From: Brevundimonas sp.
GTDB lineage: Bacteria > Pseudomonadota > Alphaproteobacteria > Caulobacterales > Caulobacteraceae
Direction of reading: 5' to 3'
Assembly (NCBI GenBank): GCA_020253595.1
Contig: JADCBH010000100.1
Coordinates: forward strand, 1-12,394
Length of the DNA: 12,394 nucleotides
Of the stretch, positions 6,362-12,394 are shown in pieces. The notes under the pieces were generated by a model. It was not told the DNA's origin, made no database searches, and saw nothing but the letters and a program-made list of their open reading frames with translations. The first letter of the stretch is position 1, and every line of letters starts with the position of its first letter. A program made the position numbers and the translations under genes.

Positions 6362-6915
6362 GACAACCCTGCGCCCGGCGGTCCCAGCGGAAACCAGACC
6401 CCGCCAGAGAACACGGCCAGCCGTCCGTCCCGTTCCTGGGCCATCTCGACCAGATCGTAGAACACGGTCCGGACGATCCGCGCCTCCAGCCCTCGTCGCA
6501 CGTGGACGCGGGGCGCAGGCTCCCCGGTCACAGCATCGGTCTCCACCGTGATGGCATTGTCAGGTCCGGCGCGAACCTCATCCCCGACATCGGTCGTGAA
6601 GACCAGATCGTCGCCCTCGCGCCGCATCGCCACGGCCCGGAACGGCAGGTCCTCGACCCGGATCTTCAGCTTCTCGACCGGCGTGACCAGATGATAGCCG
6701 TCAGGGTCGAGACGAAGAACCGTCGAGAACAGGCGCACCAGCTCGGCCCGGCCGATGGGCGAACCTTCGTGCATCCAGAGGCCATCGGCCCGAATGACGA
6801 TGTCGATATCGCCGCAGTGGGCCGGGTTCCACAGATGGACCGGCGGCAGGCCGCGCGCGGCCCTGGCAGCCTCGGCGACCGCCGCGATGCCCGTCGTGGT
6901 CTCGGCTTCGCTCAT
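6358..6915 (-). CDS. DUF1285 domain protein
   Basis: This 185-residue soluble protein matches DUF1285 along its length. Key conserved stretches are LPPVHLWNPAHCGDIDI (23-39), PIGRAELVRLFSTVLR (53-68) and the YHLVTPVEKLKIRVEDLPF block (74-92), followed by beta-rich sequence. The family has known structures but no firmly established biochemical role. It is the first gene of the overlapping trio with the Nudix hydrolase and cca, a conserved arrangement in alphaproteobacteria as far as I recall. No good Shine-Dalgarno sequence precedes the ATG, which lies 45 bases after the GNAT stop, so translation may be leaderless or coupled to readthrough from upstream. Confidence 0.88.
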   Translation of the reverse strand: MSEAETTTGIAAVAEAARAARGLPPVHLWNPAHCGDIDIVIRADGLWMHEGSPIGRAELVRLFSTVLRLDPDGYHLVTPVEKLKIRVEDLPFRAVAMRREGDDLVFTTDVGDEVRAGPDNAITVETDAVTGEPAPRVHVRRGLEARIVRTVFYDLVEMAQERDGRLAVFSGGVWFPLGPPGAGLS

Positions 6916-6960
6916 GGCATCAGACTTAGGCCGCGTCGCCGCCCGGCGAAAGCCCGGGGA

Positions 6961-7452
6961 TCAGGCCGGACGAACAGACCCGGACGCGTTCGGCTGTCCG
7001 ATCGGCAGCCAGAGCACCCTGCGCGGATCGGCCGGGCCCGGCAGGGTCGCGCCCTCGGCCATCACAAAGCCGAACCGCGAGAAATAGGGGGCATCGCCGA
7101 CCAGCAGCACACCGGCCACGCCCTGGCGCCGAGCCTCGTCCACACAGGCCGCGACCAACTCCGCGCCCAGACCTCCGCCGCGCATATCGCTCGCCACGGC
7201 AATGGGCCCAAGAAATAGCGCGGGGACCTCGCCCACCGTCACGGCCCACAGCCGCACGGATCCGACCAGCCGCCCATCCATCCAGGCGGAAAACCCTGCG
7301 ACCATCCTCGCCCGCTCGCGCAGGCGTTCTGCCGTCTTGGCGAAGCGACCGGGGCCGAAGGCGTCCAGAACCAGCGCCTCGACCGCAGCGGCGTCGGCGG
7401 GCGTTTCCGGCGCGATCCGGAGGGCTGGGGAAAGGGCGGCGGACGCGGACAT
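6961..7452 (-). CDS. GNAT family N-acetyltransferase (YhbS-like)
   Basis: This 163-residue protein has the GNAT fold in order: helix region 18-50, strand AWMDGRLVGSVRLW (56-69), the motif A strand LFLGPIAVASDMRGGGLG (79-96) with the acetyl-CoA pyrophosphate loop R91-G-G-G-L-G96, and the C-terminal strand VLLVGD (115-120). The closing motif APYFSRFGF (121-129) is typical of the YhbS-like branch. It would transfer an acetyl group from acetyl-CoA to an unknown small molecule or protein amine. It sits upstream of DUF1285 on the same strand, possibly in the same transcript. It is divergent from the SDR gene across 109 bp that should contain promoters for both directions; I found no strong promoter match there. 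Confidence 0.88.
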   Translation of the reverse strand: MSASAALSPALRIAPETPADAAAVEALVLDAFGPGRFAKTAERLRERARMVAGFSAWMDGRLVGSVRLWAVTVGEVPALFLGPIAVASDMRGGGLGAELVAACVDEARRQGVAGVLLVGDAPYFSRFGFVMAEGATLPGPADPRRVLWLPIGQPNASGSVRPA

Positions 7453-7549
7453 GGCGCGCGCACCTAGGGCTTTCGGCCCGCCGCATCAATCCGAGATTTG
7501 TGACGCGGCTTGCCCCCGTCTGGCGAACGCGACAAGGAACGGCGACGAC

Positions 7550-7555
7550 AAGGAG
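7550..7555 (+). promoter_or_regulatory. Shine-Dalgarno site of the SDR gene
   Basis: AAGGAG lies before two consecutive ATG codons (7559 and 7562). Spacing is 3 bases to the first and 6 to the second, which favours 7562 as the main start. Confidence 0.7.
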
Positions 7556-7561
7556 CAGATG

Positions 7562-8239
7562 ATGGCGCAGCGGACGGTGGTGGTGACGGGCGGACACGGC
7601 ATTCTGGGCCGGGCTGTGGTCGAGGCGGCCTTGGCCGACGGGCTGAACGTCGCCCTGATCGATCACGCAACCGGCCAGAGCGCGCCAGATGGGGCCTTTG
7701 AAGTCGCCGGCATCGATCTGACCGATCCGCCAGCGGCGCAGGCGGCCATGGCATCGGTGGTCGAACGGTTCGGCGGCATCGATGCGGTGCTGAACATTGC
7801 CGGTGGCTTCGTCTGGCAGACCGTCGACGACGACAAGCCCGCCTGGGACCGCATGTTCGCGCTGAACCTGACGACCGCCCTGAACGCGTCGCGCGCGGCC
7901 TTGCCGTACCTGAAAGCCTCCTCCGAAGGCCGGATCGTCAACATCGGCTCGGCCGCCGCGCTGAAGGCCGGCGCGGGCATGGGCGCCTACGCCGCGTCCA
8001 AATCCGCCGTCCACCGGCTGACCGAGGCGCTTGCCGAGGAACTGAAGGCGACATCGGTCACGGCCAACGCGGTCCTGCCCTCGATCATCGACACACCGCA
8101 GAACCGCAAGGACATGCCGGACGTCGATCCGGCGAAGTGGGTGGCTCCGTCCGACCTTGCCGCCGTCATCCTGTTCCTCGGCTCTCCGGCCAGCCGGGCG
8201 ATCACCGGTGCCCTGGTGCCCGTCACCGGACGGGTCTGA
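7562..8239 (+). CDS. Short-chain dehydrogenase/reductase (SDR), classical type
   Basis: This 225-residue oxidoreductase (226 if the preceding ATG at 7559 is used) is slightly short for a classical SDR, which usually has about 250. The Rossmann loop is TGGHGILG (9-16), and D34 at the end of the second strand suggests NAD rather than NADP. NIAG (78-81) stabilises the fold. The catalytic tetrad is N102, S130, Y143 and K147 (YAASK). The C-terminus lacks the longer substrate-binding loop of many relatives. The substrate is unknown. The reading frame is open for about 360 bases upstream, but the strong AAGGAG site and the family start at the first beta strand fix the beginning here. The CoA-ester lyase gene starts 2 bases after its stop, so the two probably form an operon. 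Confidence 0.9.
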   Translation: MAQRTVVVTGGHGILGRAVVEAALADGLNVALIDHATGQSAPDGAFEVAGIDLTDPPAAQAAMASVVERFGGIDAVLNIAGGFVWQTVDDDKPAWDRMFALNLTTALNASRAALPYLKASSEGRIVNIGSAAALKAGAGMGAYAASKSAVHRLTEALAEELKATSVTANAVLPSIIDTPQNRKDMPDVDPAKWVAPSDLAAVILFLGSPASRAITGALVPVTGRV

Positions 8240-8241
8240 TC

Positions 8242-9075
8242 ATGGCGCTGGTCCGCAGCCTGCTGTTTCTGCCCGCTTCCAACGCGCGGGCGATCGAGAA
8301 GGCGCGGACGCTGGACGCCGATGTCGTCGTTCTGGATCTCGAGGACGCGGTCGCGCCCGAGAGCAAGGCCGAGGGGCGTCGCGCCGCCGTCGACGCCATC
8401 CGGACCGGCGGCTTTGCCAAAAGGATCGCTGTCCGCGTCAACGCCCTGGGCACCGAGTGGGGCGAAGACGATCTGGCCGCGCTCGCGGACCTGAGGCTCG
8501 ACTTCGTCATCGCCCCCAAGGTCGAGGAGCCCGGGATCATCGACGCCTACGGCGCGCGCATGCCCGAGGGAACCGGGCTTGTCGCCATGATCGAGACCCC
8601 ACAGGCCCTGATGGCCCTGCCCGCCATAGCGGGTGCCGGCGAACCGCTGGCGGGACTGATGCTGGGGGTCAATGATCTGGCCAAGGCCCTGGGGACCGGC
8701 AACTCCCGGGACCGCGAGCCGCTGAAGCCCTGGCTGGCGGCGACGGTGGCAGCCGCCCGCGCCCACGACCTGCTTGCCATAGACGGCGTCTTCAACCGGC
8801 TGGAGGACGCGGACGGACTGACTGCCGAATGCGCCCAGGGACGGCTTTACGGATTCGACGGCAAGAGCCTGATCCATCCCAACCAGATCGAGGCCGCCCA
8901 CGCCGCCTTCTCGCCCACACCCGACGAGATCGCGACGGCCGAAGCGATTGTGGCGGGCTTCGCGGCGCCCGACGCCGAGGGTCGGGGCGCGATCCGGGTG
9001 AACGGGGCCATGGTCGAGCGACTGCATCTGGATCAGGCCCGCGCCCTGCTGGACCGCGCGGCGGCGTGCCGATAG
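8242..9075 (+). CDS. HpcH/HpaI aldolase family CoA-ester lyase (CitE / malyl-CoA type)
   Basis: This 277-residue TIM-barrel protein belongs to the CitE-like branch that cleaves or hydrolyses beta-hydroxyacyl-CoA esters such as malyl-CoA or citramalyl-CoA. The first strand carries LLFLPASN (7-14), followed by DADVVVLDLEDAVAP (25-39). Predicted catalytic residues are R65 in VRVN, and the magnesium ligands E118 in AMIETP and D145 in LGVNDL; all are intact. GFDGKSLIHPNQI near the C-terminus is the family signature. No citD or citF is nearby, so a stand-alone lyase or thioesterase is likelier than citrate lyase. The ATG lies 2 bases after the SDR stop with only a weak ribosome site, consistent with coupling. 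Substrate is not determinable here. Confidence 0.88.
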   Translation: MALVRSLLFLPASNARAIEKARTLDADVVVLDLEDAVAPESKAEGRRAAVDAIRTGGFAKRIAVRVNALGTEWGEDDLAALADLRLDFVIAPKVEEPGIIDAYGARMPEGTGLVAMIETPQALMALPAIAGAGEPLAGLMLGVNDLAKALGTGNSRDREPLKPWLAATVAAARAHDLLAIDGVFNRLEDADGLTAECAQGRLYGFDGKSLIHPNQIEAAHAAFSPTPDEIATAEAIVAGFAAPDAEGRGAIRVNGAMVERLHLDQARALLDRAAACR

Positions 9076-9112
9076 AGGATCGAGGCTGAACTGCGCGGCG
9101 AAAGCGTCCCGA

Positions 9113-11164
9113 TTGCCTCCCTCCCCCTCCAAGCGCCGCGCCTGGGTCTGCTCCCCCGGCATCTGGAACACGCCGTTCCTGCGGACCTTCCTCGATGATC
9201 TGGACCTGCGCGCCAGCCCGATCGCCGCCGTCGAGGCTATCGTCGGCTGGGGCCTGAAGCCGACATCGACGGGCGGACGCCGTCGCGCGGACCGGACGAA
9301 CCTGCCCTACATCGCGCTGGAAGACGGATTCTTGCGATCCGTCGGCCTGGGCGAAAGCGGGGCGGCCACGCTCAGCCTGATCGTCGATGAGGTCGGCGTC
9401 TACTATGACGCGACCCGGCCCTCGCGCCTCGAACAACTCCTTCAGACGGCCGACGACTGGTGTGACACCGCCATGCGGGCGCGGGCGCGGGCACTGATCG
9501 GCCGCATCGTCAGCTCAGGCCTGTCCAAGACCAACATGGGCGAGGCGCTGGAGCCCTCCATCCTCAAGCCGGGTCAGCGCATCCTGCTGGTCGACCAGAC
9601 CGCCGGTGACGCCTCCATTTCCTGCGGCATGGCCAGCGCGGACAGTTTCGTGTGCATGGTGCGAACCGCACGCGCCGAGCACCCGGACGCCCAACTGATC
9701 GTCAAGCGCCACCCGGCGGTCGCCGCCGGTCGCAAGAAGGGCTGCATCCCCGAGAGCGAGCTTGGCGGGGTCACCCTGATCGATACGGACGTGCGGGCGG
9801 CCGATCTGCTGGCCGCAGTGGACGCTGTCTGGTGCGTGACGTCGGCGCTCGGGTTCGAGGCCCTGCTTCGCGGGCTGCCCGTCCGCTGTTTCGGCGCGCC
9901 CTTCTATTCCGGCTGGGGACTGACGACCGACGAGGTGCAGACCGGCCGCCGCAACGTTGCGCGAGACATCGAGACGCTCGCCGCCGCCGCCTTCATCGCC
10001 TATCCGCGCTATGTTGACCCGCTGACCGGCCAGCGATGCGAGGTAGAAACGGTGGTCGAGCGGCTGATCACCCTGCGCGATCGGGCCGAGCGGCTAGCTG
10101 GCGACTGGTCAGCCGTCGGCTTCGCACCGGCCAAGAAACCGCAGGTAAGGCGCCTGTTGAACGGACCCCGGACGCACCTGAAGTATTTCACTAGCTCCTC
10201 ACGCGCCGCCGCCCACGCAGAGACGACGGGCGGGCACCTCGTTTACTGGGCCGGCAAGGAGACGCCGGAGATCGCGGCGGCAGCCGCGGCCACCTCCGCT
10301 CCGGTGGTGCGTATGGAGGACGGGTTCATCCGCTCGCGCGGCCTGGGTTCGGACTTCTTTGGAGCCCTGAGCGTCGCCTTGGACGACCTCGGCGTCTACT
10401 ACGACCCGACCGCGCCTTCCCGGCTGGAGCGTCTGATCGAGGATGGCGATCAGGACCCGCCCATGCTGGCCCGCGCTGCCGCCCTTCGCGCCCGGATCGT
10501 CGATGCCGGTCTGTCGAAATACAACCTCGCAGCCGGCGCGGCCCGTCCGGACTGGCCCTCTGACCGGATGAAGCTGCTGGTCGTCGGTCAGGTCGAGAAC
10601 GACAAGTCGATCCTCAAGGGCTGCGGCGACGTCCGCACCAACTCCGGCCTGGTCGAAGCGGCGCGCGCCGATTTCCCGGACGCCTTCCTGATTTACCGCA
10701 ACCACCCGGACGTCATGAGCGGCAATCGACCCGGGCGGCTGGACGCCCATGCCATGACCGCGGTCGATGCCGTGGCCGACGATCTGGACATCATCGACTG
10801 TCTAGAGGCCTGCGACAGGCTGGCCACCCTGACGTCCCTGTCGGGGTTCGAGGCTCTGTTGCGCGGCAAGGCCGTGTCCGCCTACGGACGGCCCTTCTAC
10901 GCAGGCTGGGGATTGACCGCGGATCACATGACCTTCGAGCGCAGGTCACGCCGGGCCAGCCTGGATGCCCTCGTCGCCGCCGCCCTGATCCAGTATCCGA
11001 TCTACATCACGCCCGAGGGTTGGCCCTGCGAAGCCGAGGATCTGGTCGAGCGCCTGATCCGCGAACGCGAGACCCCTGCCCCGCCTCCACCCTCCAACCA
11101 GATCGCCCGGTGGTGGAAGGGGATCAACGCCAGTCTCGACCGGCGTCCGCCGCCGTCCTATTGA
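9113..11164 (+). CDS. kpsC: KpsC-type capsular polysaccharide Kdo transferase, two-domain
   Basis: This 683-residue protein has two tandem copies of the Capsule_synth-type beta-Kdo glycosyltransferase, as in full-length KpsC, which builds the poly-Kdo linker joining capsule chains to a lipid anchor at the inner face of the inner membrane. Copy 1 (about 10-325) and copy 2 (about 375-650) share EDGFxRSxGLG (70-80, 402-412), GVYYDxTxPSRLE (95-107, 427-439), a Q-x3-D motif (Q162/D166, Q493/D497), a basic-x-HP motif (K198-R-H-P, R529-N-H-P), GFEALLRG (247-254, 578-585) and PFYxGWGLT (263-271, 594-602). The C-terminus ends in a Pro-rich linker and a short basic tail. The start is uncertain: TTG 9113 lacks a good ribosome site, and a CTG at 9086 follows GAGG-rich sequence. 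It follows the lyase by 37 bp without other capsule genes in view. Confidence 0.9.
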   Translation: MPPSPSKRRAWVCSPGIWNTPFLRTFLDDLDLRASPIAAVEAIVGWGLKPTSTGGRRRADRTNLPYIALEDGFLRSVGLGESGAATLSLIVDEVGVYYDATRPSRLEQLLQTADDWCDTAMRARARALIGRIVSSGLSKTNMGEALEPSILKPGQRILLVDQTAGDASISCGMASADSFVCMVRTARAEHPDAQLIVKRHPAVAAGRKKGCIPESELGGVTLIDTDVRAADLLAAVDAVWCVTSALGFEALLRGLPVRCFGAPFYSGWGLTTDEVQTGRRNVARDIETLAAAAFIAYPRYVDPLTGQRCEVETVVERLITLRDRAERLAGDWSAVGFAPAKKPQVRRLLNGPRTHLKYFTSSSRAAAHAETTGGHLVYWAGKETPEIAAAAAATSAPVVRMEDGFIRSRGLGSDFFGALSVALDDLGVYYDPTAPSRLERLIEDGDQDPPMLARAAALRARIVDAGLSKYNLAAGAARPDWPSDRMKLLVVGQVENDKSILKGCGDVRTNSGLVEAARADFPDAFLIYRNHPDVMSGNRPGRLDAHAMTAVDAVADDLDIIDCLEACDRLATLTSLSGFEALLRGKAVSAYGRPFYAGWGLTADHMTFERRSRRASLDALVAAALIQYPIYITPEGWPCEAEDLVERLIRERETPAPPPPSNQIARWWKGINASLDRRPPPSY

Positions 11165-11176
11165 GACCTCAAACCA

Positions 11177-11193
11177 GAGGGATATCGTCCCTC
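11177..11193 (+). terminator. Hairpin shortly after the kpsC stop
   Basis: GAGGGA and TCCCTC form a perfect 6-bp stem with a 5-base loop (TATCG), 13 bases after the kpsC stop. No T-run follows. A second hairpin, CGGCTC-CAC-GAGCCG, lies at 11202-11216. They may end the kpsC transcript or belong to the leader of the next gene. Confidence 0.4.
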
Positions 11194-11217
11194 ACCTAGC
11201 GCGGCTCCACGAGCCGG

Positions 11218-11283
11218 GCGATCGGGACAGCCCGCCAACTGTCCCTCAAGGAGCGAAGCGCCGCGCGCTGAGCGATAGGGACA
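11218..11283 (+). promoter_or_regulatory. Leader with direct and mutually exclusive inverted repeats before the ketosynthase gene
   Basis: Two 12-base direct repeats with one mismatch, GCGATCGGGACA (11218-11229) and GCGATAGGGACA (11272-11283), flank an inverted copy. CTGTCCC (11239-11245) pairs perfectly with upstream GGGACAG (11224-11230). The overlapping TGTCCCT (11240-11246) pairs equally well with downstream AGGGACA (11277-11283), which contains the only SD-like bases near the GTG start. Whether this acts as RNA structure or as a protein operator is not known. Confidence 0.4.
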
Positions 11284-11290
11284 AAGAAAA

Positions 11291-12394
11291 GTGCCTCACG
11301 CCGTCATCGCCGCCACCGGCCTGTTCACGCCGGAGCAGTCCATCTCCAACGCAGAGCTGGTCGCCGCCTACAATGCCTGGGCCGAGCGCTGGAACGCCGA
11401 CCACGCGCTGCAGATCGCAGAGGGCGACGTCGCGGCCCTGACGCCCTCCTCGGTCGAGTTCATCGAGAAGGCGTCCGGCATCAAGAGCCGCTTCGTCCTG
11501 GACAAGGCCGGCATCCTGGACCCGTCGCGGATGGCCCCGAACCTTCCCGAGCGCACCAACGACGAACTGTCGATCATGGCCGAGATGGCGGTGAAGGCCG
11601 CGCGTCAGGCGATCGAGGCCTGGGGCAAGCCTGTCAGTGAGATCGGCGCGGTCCTGTGTGCCGCCTCCAACATGCCCCGTCCCTATCCGGCGCTGGCGGT
11701 GGAGATTCAACAGGCGCTCGGCATCGACGGCTTCGGCTTCGACATGAACGTGGCCTGCTCCTCGGCCACCTTCGGCATCAAGACCGCCGCCGACTTCATC
11801 GCCTCGGGCTCGACCAAGGCGGTGCTGATGGTCAACCCCGAGGTCTGCTCGGCCCACCTGAACTTCAAGGATCGCGACAGCCACTTCATCTTCGGCGACG
11901 TGGCCACCGCCGTCATCGTCGAGAGCGCCGAGACCGCCGGTCCGGGCGGCTGGGACATCCTCGGCACCCGGTTGAAGACCGAGTTCTCCAACAACATCCG
12001 CAACAACTTCGGCTTCCTGAACCGCTGGGCCTTGCCGACCGATCAGGCCGTACCCCCGACCTCGGCATCGAAGGCCGGGCCCCAGGACGACAAGCTGTTC
12101 ATCCAGCAGGGCCGCAAGGTCTTCAAGGACGTGGTGCCGATGGTCTCTGACATGATCGTCGAGCACGCCGGCGACCTGGGTCTCGACCCGACGGGCCTGA
12201 AGCGCCTGTGGCTGCACCAGGCCAACATCAACATGAACCAGATGATCGGCCGCAAGGTGCTGGGCCGCGATCCGTCCGAGGACGAGAACGTCATCATCCT
12301 GGACGAGTACGCCAACACTTCCTCGGCGGGCTCCATCATCGCCTTCCACCTGCACAACGAGGGCTTCGCGCCGGGCGAGACGGGCCTGATCTGC
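11291..12394 (+). CDS. FabH-type 3-oxoacyl-ACP synthase, beta-ketodecanoyl-ACP synthase-like (3' end beyond window)
   Basis: The 368 visible codons form a thiolase-fold ketosynthase with the KAS III triad: C156 in NVACSSATFG, H309 in LHQANINMN and N342 in ANTSSAG. It is longer than ordinary FabH (about 317 residues), with extra sequence near residues 25-60 and 230-280, including the marker segments EFIEKASGIKSR and KTEFSNNIRNNFGFLNR. These match my recollection of Pseudomonas aeruginosa PA3286, which condenses octanoyl-CoA with malonyl-ACP and so feeds beta-oxidation intermediates into fatty acid synthesis. The same reaction is inferred here. An in-frame TAG at 11276-11278 rules out an earlier start, and the GTG is preceded by a weak AGGGA 9 bases away. 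Only the C-terminal few residues (the usual SFGAGYS strand) are cut off. Confidence 0.9.
   Translation, partial: MPHAVIAATGLFTPEQSISNAELVAAYNAWAERWNADHALQIAEGDVAALTPSSVEFIEKASGIKSRFVLDKAGILDPSRMAPNLPERTNDELSIMAEMAVKAARQAIEAWGKPVSEIGAVLCAASNMPRPYPALAVEIQQALGIDGFGFDMNVACSSATFGIKTAADFIASGSTKAVLMVNPEVCSAHLNFKDRDSHFIFGDVATAVIVESAETAGPGGWDILGTRLKTEFSNNIRNNFGFLNRWALPTDQAVPPTSASKAGPQDDKLFIQQGRKVFKDVVPMVSDMIVEHAGDLGLDPTGLKRLWLHQANINMNQMIGRKVLGRDPSEDENVIILDEYANTSSAGSIIAFHLHNEGFAPGETGLIC

Noticed and set aside
7202..7558. Upstream in-frame extension of the SDR gene by about 119 codons
   Set aside because: It overlaps the divergent GNAT gene in antisense and lacks a ribosome site, whereas AAGGAG precedes 7559/7562 and the Rossmann fold begins there.
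8137..8241. Upstream in-frame extension of the lyase gene by 35 codons
   Set aside because: It lies inside the SDR coding region; the family starts at the LLFLPASN strand, matching the ATG at 8242.
6926..9171. Two long minus-strand open frames (6926-8014 and 7987-9171) opposite the SDR and lyase genes
   Set aside because: The plus-strand SDR and CitE-like proteins have intact catalytic residues; the minus frames show no recognisable domain and also cut across the GNAT gene.
11246..12355. Minus-strand open frame of 369 residues opposite the ketosynthase gene
   Set aside because: Antisense of a clear KAS III gene; its His/Val/Gly-rich sequence has no family resemblance.

Overview
The window looks like a chromosomal segment of a high-GC alphaproteobacterium. 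Caulobacteraceae, perhaps Brevundimonas-like, is my best guess. This rests on the strongly GC-biased third codon positions, the alphaproteobacterial protein families (DUF2793, DUF1285, DUF4112) and the gene order DUF1285 – CoA-pyrophosphatase-type Nudix – CCA-adding enzyme. No tRNA, rRNA, transposase, integrase or CRISPR array was seen. Ten complete genes and two edge-truncated genes fill almost all the sequence, and no gene-free stretch exceeds about 275 bases.

Left part (1-3485), all on the minus strand. A DUF2793 protein with a glycine-rich, phage-tail-fibre-like C-terminal half runs off the left edge. Upstream of it, behind terminator-like hairpins, lies a translationally coupled pair: an ECF sigma factor followed by its RskA-like membrane anti-sigma factor. 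Upstream of the pair is a small DUF4112 membrane protein. The sigma gene and the DUF4112 gene are both preceded by TGAAC-N16-CG elements. These could be ECF promoters, which would link the three genes in one envelope-stress or signalling unit.

Middle part (3486-7452). A plus-strand membrane-anchored endonuclease/exonuclease/phosphatase gene converges on, and overlaps by 29 bp, a minus-strand operon. The operon reads GNAT acetyltransferase (45 bp gap), DUF1285, Nudix CoA pyrophosphatase, CCA tRNA nucleotidyltransferase. The last three genes are joined by 4-bp stop/start overlaps, so they are very probably co-translated.

Right part (7453-12394), all on the plus strand. An SDR oxidoreductase and a CitE-like CoA-ester lyase lie 2 bp apart. 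They are followed after 37 bp by a full-length, two-domain KpsC-type Kdo transferase for capsule lipid-anchor assembly. After a 126-bp spacer full of mutually exclusive inverted repeats comes a long FabH-type ketosynthase resembling the beta-ketodecanoyl-ACP synthase of Pseudomonas. It lacks only its last few residues at the right edge.

Most of this is ordinary housekeeping and accessory sequence, and I did not find a clearly new system. The best candidates for a closer look are the repeat-structured leader before the ketosynthase gene, the possible ECF promoter pair, and the solitary tail-fibre-like gene with its in-frame 9-bp repeat.
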